The notes under the pieces are model-generated. The model saw nothing but the letters and a program-made list of their open reading frames with translations, ran no database searches and was not told the DNA's origin. This document shows positions 35,833-48,174 of a stretch of DNA of 64,000 nt, in pieces (within the stretch, counting starts at the first letter, position 1; the number at the start of each line of letters is the position of its first letter). A program made the position numbers and the translations under genes. The DNA is from Sindora glabra (Eukaryota; Streptophyta; Magnoliopsida; Fabales; Fabaceae): positions 19,169,868 through 19,233,867 of the forward strand of contig CM035225.1 in NCBI GenBank assembly GCA_020226215.1. Direction: 5' to 3'.

Positions 35833-36606
35833 TTAGTTTTTTATAGTAGAAGCAAACATATTGGAATTAGTATCATTATATTAGAGAATCGATCAACGAT
35901 AAAGAGAAAAAGCTCAAATTTTACAGAACAAGTTGTAGATATCTTGAAAAAGCTACTGAAAGCAAATGTATTTAAGAAGTTGAAGATAATGCTTTGTGTT
36001 ATTTCAAAATCGATTTAGAGAGAGACTATTGAAATTTAATTAAATTAATTTTGAAATAAATAAAAAAATTATTATAATGCGACAATCCTACGCAGCTTCA
36101 TTATTCCTTAACAGAGAAGTATTTGAATTCTTAACATAAAAAGAGTAGAAATTGTTGAAAGTGGATAAAGCAAATTAACTTTGTAGCATACCTTGGAGTT
36201 TGAAAGCAACAACATTATATTACAATTTGCCTTCCAAATTGTTGACTCTATAAGGCTATATAAAGATGTCAGTTTTTTTCATGCAACTCAATTAGAGATT
36301 TGCTTAAAAGTACAATACTTTGATGTTTTGTCCCATAGAGCATATAGTGTGTCCGCTTGAGTAACACAAACATTGGTAAAAATCTAATGCCCTGAAAATC
36401 TAAGGATTCCTTTGCAAGGTTCATCTATAGAGGGTGAGTCAAGAATGGTAGCGAGGTTCCATTGATGAGTAAAAAAATTGAGTAATATTTTATAATATTT
36501 TGGGAGAGAAAAATATAGTATATTTGTATTTTGTGAAAATTGTTGCAATTATAAAATATTAAATTTTCTCTTATTTCTTCTCCTTATCCATGATTTTTTT
36601 TTCATT

Positions 36607-36810
36607 TTTTGGTGCCAATACTAACCATGCTATTGTTTTCTTCAACCTAAGTTATTCAATTATCTAATACCTGTGTTTGTTTTTCTTATCAGCAAACTCC
36701 ACCTTGTGTAAAAAATTAAAAATACTACTCTAAACAATAAGATTTAGTATTGTTCTGAAACTAATCCACTTCTTCTTGTGTTTATTCTAGCTTTTTTTTT
36801 AATTTATGAA
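36607..36810 (+). pseudogene. 5'-end relic of a BIR1-like gene (copy 0)
   Basis: Aligns closely with 54655-54840, the leader, start and signal-peptide region of copy 3: shared CAACCTAAGTT, TCAGCAAACTC, AGTRTTGTTCTGAA and CTTCTTGTGTTT. The TATA stretch is broken (ATTATCTAATACC) and the start codon has become ATA at 36722-36724. The homology stops inside the signal-peptide code, so nothing else of the gene is here. Confidence 0.7.
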
Positions 36811-36866
36811 GACTTTAAGATCATCATTGAAATATTAAAATTTTCTTGTTTTTTATGCATAACAGT

Positions 36867-37320
36867 TGCAAAGATAGAAAGCAAATAAGTTGAAAGCAAT
36901 TGGAGTCAGACAAGTCATTAAATATTGGGGAGGTAAGTTAGAAATAACCAAGAGTTCTCTTTGCACACCTTTGTTGAGCAAGCTTTTCTTTTCTGGTCAA
37001 AAAGTAGTCTTATTTTATGCACTTTTTATACAGATTAAGCAAAAGATCCTAACAAATGTTAGTGCACTAATAAATATTTAGAATTTTTCTGACATTTCTA
37101 AAGATGAAATACTTTATTTTGCTTAATGAAAAATGGCTTCATACAAATAATGACTTTGATAATGTAGTCAGTAGTCAATAATACTAGGGAGTGTAGAAAT
37201 CAGTAGGTCTGCAGCCACCAAGAGACTTTGTCATGCAATTTTAGATATATCAATGATGTTGTTATTGTTTTAGCTAATTTTTCCTTCAGCAAACAGAGCT
37301 AGATAGTATGGATAGTAACG
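36867..37320 (+). repeat. Duplicated 5' flank of the BIR1-like genes (copy 1)
   Basis: Matches 39370-39845 and, more weakly, 44105-44460: shared GCAAAGAYAGARAGCAA, TTGTTGAGCAAGCTTTTC, TTTATTTTGCTTAATGAAAA and CAASTAAGAGACTT-like pieces in the same order. It shows that about 2.5 kb was duplicated in tandem. Confidence 0.75.
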
Positions 37321-37327
37321 AAAAATA

Positions 37328-38360
37328 ATGGCTTTTGAGCAAAAAGGGTTTAGTGCAGTTCTAGTAACATTTTACTCTATTCATTCTTGAGTTGCTTAAG
37401 TGCTTAGGTTGGAAGTGATATCTGTTGCTTATGACCATCAAGGATTGAGGATCCTTCTAATTCATAATAGACATGGGACTTCAAAAACTAGTTAAAAAGT
37501 TATATATGCAATCATTTTGATGGTGTCATTTGCTATAAGCATGATTAACTATTTTCTATTCAAGAAGGGTTGAAGGGTCAGTTACCTTGGTGAATCATGA
37601 ATTGCTCTCCGTTGGAGACACTTAATCTGTTAAATAACTACTTTTCAGGACATATTCCTTTTCATATATTTAGTCTACTTCCTTATCTTTACAAGTTTAA
37701 TCTCTCCTACAATATATTCTCCAGTGAAATTTTTGCATCTATTGGCAACCTCACTAGCTTGAGTACCCTTAATCTCTCCTACAATAGGTTCTTTGGTGAA
37801 CTTCTAGCATTAGTTGGCAATCTCACTGGCTTGAACATCCTTGCACCCAATAATAATGAGTTCGTTAGTGAAATTCCACGTGAACTTGGCAAGCTCAATC
37901 TTCCCACTAAATTTAGTGTTGCTGACAATCTTTTATGGTGGCCAGTGTTTATGTTTTCTACAGATGCTAATGTTGGTAATCTAGAGAGCTATTTGAACAA
38001 CAATGGACTGCATGGGGGGCCTCTTAAACCTTGTGACCAATTCCACCAATCATTCAGGGAAGGTCTCATTGTTGGTTATGTTTATTTAGTAACTTTAATC
38101 ATAACTGTATATATGTGGTACTTTGTACCATGGACACGATTGAAGGCAAGAAGGAAGAAACTATTTTAAGCTATGGGTCCTTGTTATTCTTACATCAGAA
38201 AGAAAAGGGAGAGGGGCCAGCAGAGAGAAGAAAATCAAATGGATAAATTACACCTGGACTTGCCACAGAAAAGATACCAAAGTTTGCTACACCCTACACT
38301 GGCAAGAGAAGCGATATCACCAGGTTTTTCCTCTGTATTTTATTATTTGCTCTTCCTGCA
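37328..38360 (+). pseudogene. BIR1-like LRR receptor pseudogene, copy 1, kinase exon lost
   Basis: Starts at ATG 37328 (MAFEQKGFSAVL). An N-terminal frame break and TAG at 37489-37491 follow, then five to six leucine-rich repeats in a readable stretch to 38169 (LETLNLLNNYFSGHIP, LYKFNLSYNIFSSEIF and so on). Next come a membrane segment and RRKK, a TAA at 38167-38169 where the relatives have Gln, and the juxtamembrane part YSYIRKKRERG. The intron and whole kinase exon are missing: the sequence runs into what is 3' flank in copy 3. Confidence 0.85.
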
Positions 38361-39240
38361 GTTCATGTTCCTTGAAGCCAACCTTTATTTCTCTGGTTTT
38401 ATTTTAGTGTTTTTCTTGGCATGTTATCAAGAGGTTGTGAATTTTCATTATTGGATGATTTGTATACTTTGAGATTTATGATTTTTTTAATCTATTTTAT
38501 TTTTATATGCTCAAGAAGTTTAGGCTTTTACGGGACTACCTAGTATACATCTCAAAATTAGAACTTTTGGCCCCAATATTGACCTTAAGTTGAACCATGT
38601 AATGCAACTGACAATTTTAGAGTGGAAAATGCATTGGGGAGGGGAGATATTAGGATGATGTACAAGGCAACACTAATCTGTAATTGTTCCATTACAGTCA
38701 ATAGGATATAATGATTCTAAGCTATTAAAAGGAAACAAATTTAGTAATTGCAGGTAGATACAGACACTGAAACATGGTTCCTTGAGGAACTTTGGGTAAG
38801 GGATTTTGAAGTACTAATACATATCAAATGGAAGAATTCCTGATTGTTTTATGTTAAAAGCCTATCAAATAGGAATGGCCAATCAGGTCCATTGAAGACA
38901 TAACTATTAATCTAGAAAGCATTGTGCTTAGAGTTTGTCTTGAATTTAAGATCAATGTCTTTGACTTGAGAATAGAGTTTTCAGTATTTCATGTTTGATC
39001 TTGTTGGCCGGTGGAAAAACTAGTGCTGTGATACTAACAGAGACAAAAGACAAGTGCTCCAGTATTGTATGCTAGTTGAGACCTTTTATTCTACTTTCAC
39101 TTTAAGAAGAAGAAAGATAAAGACAATTGTAATAAATTTTAGTGTAATTCCAAGTCCATTTGCATATTTATTTTTATAAACTTCAAAATGAAAAAAAATG
39201 AAAAACAAAGGCTATATGACTTTATGATTTAATCTAACTA
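38361..39240 (+). repeat. Duplicated 3' flank of the BIR1-like genes (copy 1)
   Basis: Aligns with 57430-58020 downstream of copy 3: shared TGGCATGTTATCAAGA, GTGAATTTTCATT, TACAAGGCAACA, CAGATACAGACAC and AATGGAAGAATTCCTGATTG. So the duplication unit included at least 0.6 kb beyond the stop codon. Confidence 0.75.
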
Positions 39241-39349
39241 TTAATGCAAAATTTGATGCCATCATTCATTCTTCCCACTCTCATATCTCATTTCATTAGT
39301 GCTGTCACTGAATATGCTCCAATATATGTATGTATGCATGCAACCTATT

Positions 39350-39845
39350 GCTTCATGTACCTAAACAATTGCAAAGACAGAGAGCAATTGAAGTTACACA
39401 AGTCATTGAATGGGGAAGTTACTAAGAAATAACTAAAAGTGCATTTTTAGTCTCTGAGTGCATTTGTTGAGCAAGCTTTTCCTTTTGTGGTAAAAAGGTA
39501 CTTATATACTCCTACAAACAAATTAAGCAAATGATCTTTGAAAAAGCACTAATAAATATCTATAAATTATCTGCCATTTCTAAACATTAGATTATTTATT
39601 TTGCTTAATGAAAAGCAGCTTTCAACAACTAATCTTCTATAGGAATTTTTCATTTTCAGTAGTAACCCTCTCTTATTACTAATGACTTTGATAATGCCCA
39701 TCAGCTGTCAGTGATAGGGAGTGTGGAAACCATTGTTGGTACCTACGTAGCAACTAAGAGACTTCGTCATGCTTGCTGTTATACATTGATCAATGATGTT
39801 TTTGCTATTATATAATGTTGATTCTCTCTTCAGCAACTGAAGTAG
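39350..39845 (+). repeat. Duplicated 5' flank of the BIR1-like genes (copy 2)
   Basis: Counterpart of 36867-37320, ending in a TCTTCAGCAACTGAAGTAGA segment that precedes the start region, as in copy 1. Confidence 0.75.
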
Positions 39846-39868
39846 ATATTGGATAATAATGAAGAACA

Positions 39869-42800
39869 ATGGCTTTTTGAACGAAGAGGGTTCAGTGCTG
39901 TTTTACTTCACATTTTATTGTGTTCTTTCTTTAGTTTCTTGAGTGCTGAGGTTGAGAGTGATATCCTCTGCTTGAAGTCCATCAAGGACTCATTGGAGGA
40001 TCCTTATGATTCATTACACACATGGGACTTCAAAAACTAGTCAAAAAGTTATGTATGTGGTCATTTTGATGGTGTCATTTGCTATGACCATGATCAATTG
40101 TTTTCCATTCAACTTGGTAGTAAGGGGTTGAAAGGTCAGTTTCCTCAGGGGATCACGAATTGCTCCTCATTGGAGACACTTAATCTTTCGAGTAATTGGC
40201 TTTCAGGACATATTCCTCCCCATATATTTAGTATGCTTCCTTCTCTCTACAAGCTTGATCTCTCTAATAACATATTCTCGGGCGAAATTCTAACATCTAT
40301 TGGCAATCTCATTGATTTGGGTACTCTTGATCTCTCTTACCATAAATTCTTTGGTGGAATTCCAGCAGCTGTTGGAAATCTCACTAGCTTGAATATCCTT
40401 GCACTCAATAACAACGAGTTAACCGGTGAAATTCCACGTGAACTTAGCAATCTCAATCTTCTTACAAAATTTAGTGTTGCTAACAATCTTTTATAGGGGC
40501 TAGTGCTTGTGTTTTCTAGAGATGTTGATATTGGTAATATGGAGAGCTACTTAAACAACAGTGGACTTTATGGAGGCCCTTTTGAGCCCTGTGATCAGTT
40601 CCACCAATCACTTAGGCAAGGTCTCATTGTTGATTATGCTTTCTCAGCAACTTCTGTTATAGTTGGATATGTGTGGTACTTTATACCACGGACGCAATTG
40701 AAGGCCAGAAGGAAGAAACCATTTCAAGTTGTGGGTCCTTATTATTCTTACATTAGAAGAAAAAAGGAGAAGGAGCTGCATAAAAATGAAAATCAGATAG
40801 ACAAAATACCCTCTGACCTGCCAGAGAAATGATACCCAAGTGTTTTACACCTGGACTTGTAAGAGAAACCATGCCAGGAGGTACTTTCTTTCCTTGCACA
40901 TATAAACCATATATATATAATATTCAATACTATTTATTTTAATTTTTTATATGAGGAATTTCTTGTAATATCCATACCATGATTCATATTATAATATATA
41001 TTAGTAGTGTCATATGAGGATAAGTTTATATCAGGGTTCAGTCTTGAGTCCTTACTTGTTTAATCTAGTCTTAGATGTTCCTACTAGGGACATGCAAGAG
41101 ACTATTCCTAAATATATGATATTTGCAGATGATATAGTTTTGATTGAAGAATCACAGAAAGAGGTTAATTATAAATTAGAACTTTAGAGATAGGCTTTGG
41201 AATCAAAGGATTTTCACTTAAGTAAAAGTAAGACAAAGTATATGCATTACAAATTTAACAAGAAGTAAAATAGAAATGATTTGGAGATAAGAATTAAAAA
41301 GTATATCATACTGCAAATATCTAAATTTAAGTACTTAGGATCTATTTTGCAAAGTAATCAAAAAATTAATGGAGATATCACACACAGAATACAAGCTGGA
41401 TAGTTAAAATGGAGAAAAGCATCTGGAGTTATTTGTAATTGTAAAGTATCTACTAAACTTAAAGGGAAGTTTTATTAAACTGCTATACGATCAGCTATGC
41501 TTTATGGTAGTGAATGGTAGGCTCTAAAGGGACAATAAGAGTAAAAAATAGGGTAGCAGAAATGGGAATGTTAAGATAGATGTATGGTCATACAAGAAAG
41601 GATAAGATACGAAATGAATGTATACGAGGGTATATTGGCGTGGCACCTATTGAGGAGAAGATGATAAAAAATCAATTAAGGTGGTTTGGTCATGTGTAAA
41701 GAAGGCCATTGGAGATACCAATAAGAAGAGTTAATCATATGATTTTTAACCTTGTGAAAAAGTGTAGAGGGAGACAAAAAAGAACATTGGAGGAAGTTAT
41801 AAAAAGGGATCTTTTAGTAAATAATATCACTAAAAATTTAGTTTCTGATAGAATCCAATAGCGTTGTGCGATTCATGTAACTGACCCCACTTAGTATAAT
41901 GAGGCTTTGTTGTTGTTGTTATTGTCATATCGTATCTGTCAGACCAGAATACAGTGCTATCTATGAATATTTTTATTTCAATTTTGCCATTGTTATTCAA
42001 CATGCAATTGGGGCATGTTCATCCATAAAAACAAAAGGAAGTTGATTATTATAGAAGTAATTGTTGATTTCCATTATAGTTTATATCCATAGATTACTGA
42101 AAGGTTGACTTGTAAAATGAGCTTCATAGAGCTTTGTGATGCCACTGATTTCTTTAGTGTGGAAAGTGCCATTGGGGTTGGATCGATTGGCATTATGGAC
42201 AAGGTAAGACTTCCCAATGGTTGGTTCGTTGTAGTTAAAAGACTTTATGATTCTCAATTGTTTCAGAGACAATTTCAATTAGAAATAATGGTTCTGGGAA
42301 TAAACAGACATAGAAATATTGTACCTCTTCTTGGCTTCCACGTTGAAAGGATTCTAGTATACAAATACATGCCAAATGGAGGACTTTCTGATTGGTTATC
42401 AAAGGAAAATGGTGGCTTAACATTGAATTAGCCTCAGAGAGTTAGAATTGCACTAGGCATAGCTAGAGGTTTAGGCTGGTTCCATCATAATTTGCATGTA
42501 GTTCATTTCAGCATATGTTCAGATTGCATCTTGCATGATCAGAACTTGGAGCCCAAGATATCAAATTTTGGTGAAGCTAAATTCATAAGCCATAACATGG
42601 GTAATGATCTAGATAAGAGTTTTTATATAGACAATGGATCCAATAATGAGTTTGGTCTTGAAAAGATGGATGTTTATAACTTTGGAACTGTGTTTCTTGA
42701 GTTACTTGCTGGAAAGAGATTTAACCCGAGAACTGGTCCTTTCATGGGCAATGACGGCTCTGCTGTTATGACTAGCATTACTAGCTTGTCAAGAAGCCCC

Positions 42801-43058
42801 TCCAGCTTCTATGACGCCATTGATAAATTTCTCATTGGTAAAGGATTTGATGATGAAATCTTTACTCTTCTCACAATTGCATATTGTTGCATTTGGCCAT
42901 TTTTAGACCAGAGGCTGACCATGCTCCAAGTGTATACTAGAATGAGCAACATTTGGGAGAGACATGATCTTAGTAATGATTTCAAAATGTCCAAAAGATC
43001 TGAAATTGTTTCTGCTACTACTAGTAGAGATGAAATAGTTGAAATAGGAAGTATGTAG
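39869..43058 (+). pseudogene. BIR1-like LRR receptor pseudokinase pseudogene, copy 2, full length
   Basis: Two-exon layout. Exon 1 (39869 to about 40878): the ATG at 39869 is put out of frame by an extra T in its T-run, then come signal peptide, LRRNT (SDILCLKSIKDSLEDPYDSL), TAG at 40038-40040, six LRRs, TAG at 40494-40496, membrane segment and TGA at 40830-40832, with a donor at CAGGAG|GTACTT. Intron about 40879-42092, holding a LINE. Exon 2 (42093-43058): acceptor ATCCATAG, kinase-like domain in one frame broken by a single TAG at 42429-42431 (Trp in copy 3). Catalytic residues are atypical: HFSICSDC replaces HRDLK and NFG replaces DFG. So it was a pseudokinase before it decayed. Confidence 0.88.
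41016..41922 (+). mobile_element. 5'-truncated RTE-type LINE in the intron of copy 2
   Basis: The plus strand reads, with stops, GSVLSPYLFNLVLDV, then YMIFADDIVLIEES (the FADD catalytic site), YGSEW near 41510 and WFGHV(stop)RRP-like sequence near 41690, the C-terminal half of an RTE-type reverse transcriptase. It ends in a (TTG)n tail. TGTCATAT flanks it at 41008-41015 and 41923-41930. The same intron position in copy 3 (56155-56162 region) has a single TGTCATAT, that is, the empty site. Confidence 0.88.
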
Positions 43059-44090
43059 AGAATGAGGTTAGTTTGTAAATATGTTATGGTTTGCCTTTCC
43101 TATATCGTGTCATGTTCCTTGAAGATGACCCTTATTCCTCTGTTTTATTGCATAGTATTTCTAGACTTGTTTTCAAGGTTTGCTTTTATCAGATAAAAAG
43201 TTGTAAAATTATTGAAAAATTCCACTAATATTTTATATATAGTTAATATTAGGATGAATCCATAGATCTGAAAATAGAAAGATTTGTCTCCCAAATGGGC
43301 TTTGTTGAACCATGAAATCTTCAAAGCAACTGAGAATTTAGTAGGAAAATGCATGGAAAAGATGGGGATGACGTAACACAAGCCAATAATTGTCTAATAG
43401 CAGTTAGGAGACTTTATATGTGATTCTCATCTGTTCCAACTTCTTTGTATTAGAGACATAATTTCTCCTTTTTGTGTATGAACTTTAATTTCTCTAATAA
43501 AATTCACACTTTCAACATTTCTGAAATAAAAAAAAGTGCTTTTATGCATTTTTGTGCGAGGCAAAGTAAACAACCTAAATCCAAATCCCAAGGAAAAAAG
43601 CCAGCCAGATGTTGTATTGTCTTCAATGGTTTGCGGGTAACTGAAAAAAGCTTAGCAATCACCTAATCACAAGCCACTAATCATACCCTGAATGATAAAA
43701 GAGATAATACTTCCGGATTGGCAAGTAAGTTTTCGGTATAATAATACAATTTTAATTTCTTCCTCAATTATTAAAGTGTGCTATTTTTCGATCATCTATA
43801 TCTTAAGTCAAGTGGAATTTATCTATCAATGATTTTAACAGGTTAGACAATCAATAAGAATTATCGTACAATTAGTAAGCACTGCTCTATGTCTTCCAAG
43901 ATGCCGATAGTAATTGTAGCAGCATATTCTACTCTTAAACTTTTAATGTATCCAAAGAAAATGCTATACAATTTTTCCATAAAGCATTCTTTGGGTTTAA
44001 ATGCAACATTTTGTTTGCGTGCCTAATAATTTTCAAAAGACCTTGCGGTCAAAGTCGACATCATTGGAATATTAGAAATTCTCTTTCTTT
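43059..44090. other. 3' flank of copy 2 and spacer, no gene seen
   Basis: 43090-43400 resembles the 3' flanks of copies 1 and 3 (CATGTTCCTTGAAGA, CTCTGTTTTATTG). The rest has no recognised content. Confidence 0.5.
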
Positions 44091-44099
44091 TTGGTATCA

Positions 44100-44500
44100 A
44101 ACAATTACAAAGATGGAGTGCGGAGGGCTTAAAAGCTATTAGAGAGGTGTAGATTATTGGCACAGTAGTCAACAAGTCGTTGAATTTGGATCTTAGTAAA
44201 AATTACTAAGAGGACTTTGCAGTCATGGGCAACATTTGTTGTGCAAATCGTTAATGCCAACTACGCAGAACCAAGAAACTTCATCATGCACTTATAAATT
44301 GATCGGATGATGTTGCTATTTTAGTGGGTGAATTGAATTTATAACAATGGCTTTGTTGTCAAATAATCCCATCCGATTCAGTTTATATGTATTATTATAT
44401 ATGCTTATCGGGACATGCCGGTTTTCCCTTCAGCAAAATGAACTAGCAAGTACCAAGGCAGAAACCATGGCTTTTGAATGAACAAGGCTTGGGGATGGTT
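44100..44500 (+). pseudogene. 5'-end relic of a BIR1-like gene (copy 4)
   Basis: Corresponds to the 5' flanks and starts of copies 1 and 2: ACAATTACAAAGATGGAG, CAAGAAACTTCATCATGC, CTTCAGCAAAATGAACTAG, then ATG at 44467 and GCTTTTGAATGA. It stops in the fourth codon after a few residues, and no LRR region follows. Confidence 0.6.
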
Positions 44501-45315
44501 GGTAGTGGCAACTTGCTTCATCGATCACCATTAATGTTCGTGATAAATTTTTATTAAAATAAGTATAATATTTAATTCTTTATTTATAAAAATAATGAAT
44601 TAAATTTTATAATTAGTATTATTAATTCTTTATTTTTATTTTTATTGCAATTATTTATTCCTCCATTTACTTATAATATTAAAATAAATAAAACAATTAA
44701 AGTAGATTATTAAATTTCATTTTAATAATATTAATTATACTTATTTTTGATTATATTCTTTTTTTACCTTTTATTTTATTATTATAAATGAAGGAGGGGA
44801 CAAAAAAATTACAACAAAAGTAGAAATATGGAACCTAACAATACTAATTATGATATTTGATGGATGAATAATTACTAACTTTATAAATGGAAGATTAATT
44901 ATTGTGTTTATACCTTTTATTAATAAATAATGGAAAGGCACAAATTGTAAAAAGTTGTAGGTCTTCTTCACTAATATTTTTTTTTTTCAAATTTTAAGTA
45001 AATAAATCAAATAAAAAAATACAAATCTTATAACAAAATTAGCCATCCTATTGTTAGAACATCCTACCTTTTGGGAGTTTGATACCTTCGAAATTACACA
45101 ATAGTATATTAGAGATTATTTATTGGTTTTAGTCCTCAACAAATAATAAAATGAAGAGTTCAATAAATTATATAAAAATAATATTGAGAATCATGTGTTA
45201 CATTGAAGAAATGAAAGCCATTTAATAAAAGTTTTCTTTAAATTAAGTACAATGGTTCCAACTCATATACGTGATGTTTCGTATGGATGTAACTTTGTAC
45301 TAGTGCTGAAAGTAA
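44501..45315. other. AT-rich spacer, no gene seen
   Basis: Nothing beyond AT-rich sequence. The open frame on the minus strand at 44771-44971 has no recognisable domain. Confidence 0.5.
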
Positions 45316-48174
45316 ATTTACAATCGATCATATTAGTATTGGTAATTTGATAATTAATTTTATGCCACAAAATATTAGAAATTTCAGTAGTCGGGCACTT
45401 TGAATTGTAGGAGTCACAATACATGAATTATTTAATAAACAAATAGTAAATAATTTGAGGAGAGAGGAAGAATGCTAAAGAATGATATTATCATACAAAA
45501 TGGAAATAGACATCAATTATTAAATTAATGTGCAACAGTGTGAGAGAACATAAAGTAAAATAAGAAAGTTTGGAAGGAATTACATGGGCAATTTCCTAAA
45601 TTGCCTTCAAAGGAAAGCTAATTCCTATTTTGTAAAAGCCCCTCACCCTTCTTCCTTTCATCATTTGCTCACTTTTAACTCCTACTCCAAGCAACCTCCC
45701 ATCCTTCTTTTCAATTTTTCATCGTCATTAAGTAATTAAGATAAAGACATACTATTATTTTCAATCTTTTAAAGATTTCTTAAACAATTTCTTCTATTTC
45801 CATGGAAAAATTCTCATGGATTGGTTGAAGATGAGTTTGAAGAAAAACTTTTGCCCTAACTTAAGATTTCCTTTCTCTTAGTGTGTAGTTGCTCAATCTT
45901 TTAACAAAATCTACTCCAAGCCTTCCTCCTCCAATTTGTAAGTAACATTTCTTCTTAAACCTTAAATTAAATTTATCATTTTGTAATAATTTGAAATATA
46001 TAAGGTTTTAGAGGAATTTTGAAATGAAATTGTGTCATAGCCCTTGAAGTTGAAGTTCTTCTTATGGATCATGTTGTCTTAAGTGTTTATTATGAGTTTT
46101 AATAGTTTAGTTGTAAGAATTCATGTTAGGAGTGAGACTTGGGGTTAGAATGTTGTAAGTGAACAATAGTTTTGTAGAAAAATCTACAAGAATGATTACC
46201 ATAGTTGATTATAATCAAAGATTTACTCTTTAGACTCATAATCAATTATATGCTCTTTGGGCTTACATAATCAATTATATAATCAATTACAACTAAAGAT
46301 TTTCTCTTTAAGCTCACATAATTGATTATATGCTCTTTAAACTTATGTAATCAATTATCTTCTTCCAACTTCTACTCATTTTAAGATTTTAAGAACTCTA
46401 ATTCATTCCATGTGTATACCTATGTTAGGTGATAAATGAGGATGTTGAGACCATATAGAGAAACATGATGTACTGTAACCTATGAAATTTCATTATGTTT
46501 GATATTGTGGTGAATAAATCTATTTGACCTGTTGTACATGTGTACACATATGCTCGCACATATATATTGTAGTATTTAATTTATTTACATATTAACATGC
46601 TAGATGAGGCATTGGATCATATATGCATATATGTATTTTGATGTGATATTATCATTACTACTTGAAATTGAAGTGCTCATTAAGAAACTTGTTTTTATTT
46701 TGTTAAATTGTGCTATGCATGAGATTCAATGATGTTAATGGCAATATATTCATATTGTGGCTTTTTGCACAAATTTGCATAGCCACTTGTGAAGGATAAG
46801 ATTGACCTAAAGGGACATAAATAACATTGTGAGAGATAAGGATGGATGTGAGTCGCATGAAGATTTACATACTTTTTTTTATATACATTGATGTTGAAAG
46901 TTATGATAGAATTATATAAATTAATTAATGTGAGAATGTGTAATGTGGTATTGATGTAACAGTGAGGTTGCATATAATGGACTTCAACACTTTTGTATTC
47001 ATATTCCAAGTTAATTATCTTGTGTGTCCTATATCTCTCTATATCATAGGTAAAAAATGGATTCTATATATCTTTGGTGGGATCTTGATGGTTTTTTTAA
47101 GATTTAACTATGTGTATATACTAGCTTAACCTTTGATTTCTTCTATTCTATGAATTGCTTGGTTTCCTCACTAATTTTTGAAGAAATCATGTTACTTTTC
47201 TTTTTATGAGGAACTTGTCCTTAAGTGCTCAATTGCTACTAGATTGAGATAAGTCTTGGGATAGTTGGAATATGTGTTTACAAATGCTAGTTGTTGCATG
47301 AGTGTATACAACTTGCTTAAATATAAATTTAATTATGATATTTTGATCAAATAGGTACAATTACATGTAGAATATTGCTTTGATCATATATAGCTAAGGC
47401 TTGTTGACAGTTGCTCTTAGTGACTTCTCACACAAATCACATGCTCAAAAATGGATCATGACAAAATTGACATCAAAATATAGTTTAGGGTTTAAGAATG
47501 CACTTTATTTAAAAACATGTTTTAGAGGTTAGTTTCCAACTATCCAAGTGAAAAGTTTAGGAAACCAAGTCTTTGATAGTGGGCCTATAACTATTAAGGT
47601 GCATAGTTAGGATAATCATTTTCTCTCATGCACTATAACTTTTCATGGACTACATTCAAGCAATAATTGAGGATGATTATTGTAAGTACCATTTCTATAT
47701 TTGATATTACTGTAATTTTCTAATTTGTTGATGCTTTTTAATAAGAATGATTATTATGATCAAATGGATGTAGAGAGATGCTTAATGGATAGTTTGATTG
47801 AATTATAAAGTTAGATGATCATTTTTTATTTTATGTGTTCATTGTTCTATGTTTGTGATGAATTCTTTTAGCATTTGAATATCCATTGGAAGAAGAAGCC
47901 AATTGTACTTGCATTCATAAATTCAAATGCAATAGGACTGATTTGAATTAGACTTTTCTATAATAAGTTTAAATTTTGTTACACAGGTATAATTTTATCA
48001 CCATCTATGACCTTTTGTATAGATTTTTGATAGGTTTCAAAAAGTTCTTTTAAAGTTTCTCATTGTGTATGTTCATCCAAAACCTAATAGTGATGAGTTT
48101 ATGTAAGGACTTAGAAGTGTATTAACAAGGTTATTTATATATATTTGGGTAAAAGTTGATTGCTTAGCCTATAA
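45316..48174 (+). repeat. Probable 5' LTR of a non-coding retroelement (about 2.9 kb)
   Basis: Its start aligns with 48468-48680, and 45890-47455 aligns with 51683-53255, so it belongs to a dispersed repeat in direct orientation. It is followed at 48177 by TTGGTATCAAAGG, close to the plant initiator-tRNA primer-binding site TGGTATCAGAGC. LTR ends are not clean TG/CA, so the assignment is inference. No gag or pol homology inside. Confidence 0.4.
46195..46360. repeat. Degenerate tandem motif ATAATCAATTATAT
   Basis: Four to five irregular units alternating a palindrome (TAATCAATTA or close) with CTCTTTRGRCTTAYAT. A decayed counterpart lies at 51985-52145. The motif is part of the long repeat. 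Confidence 0.7.

Noticed and set aside
43472..43666. 64-aa frame after copy 2
   Set aside because: No recognised content, and it does not continue any kinase sequence.
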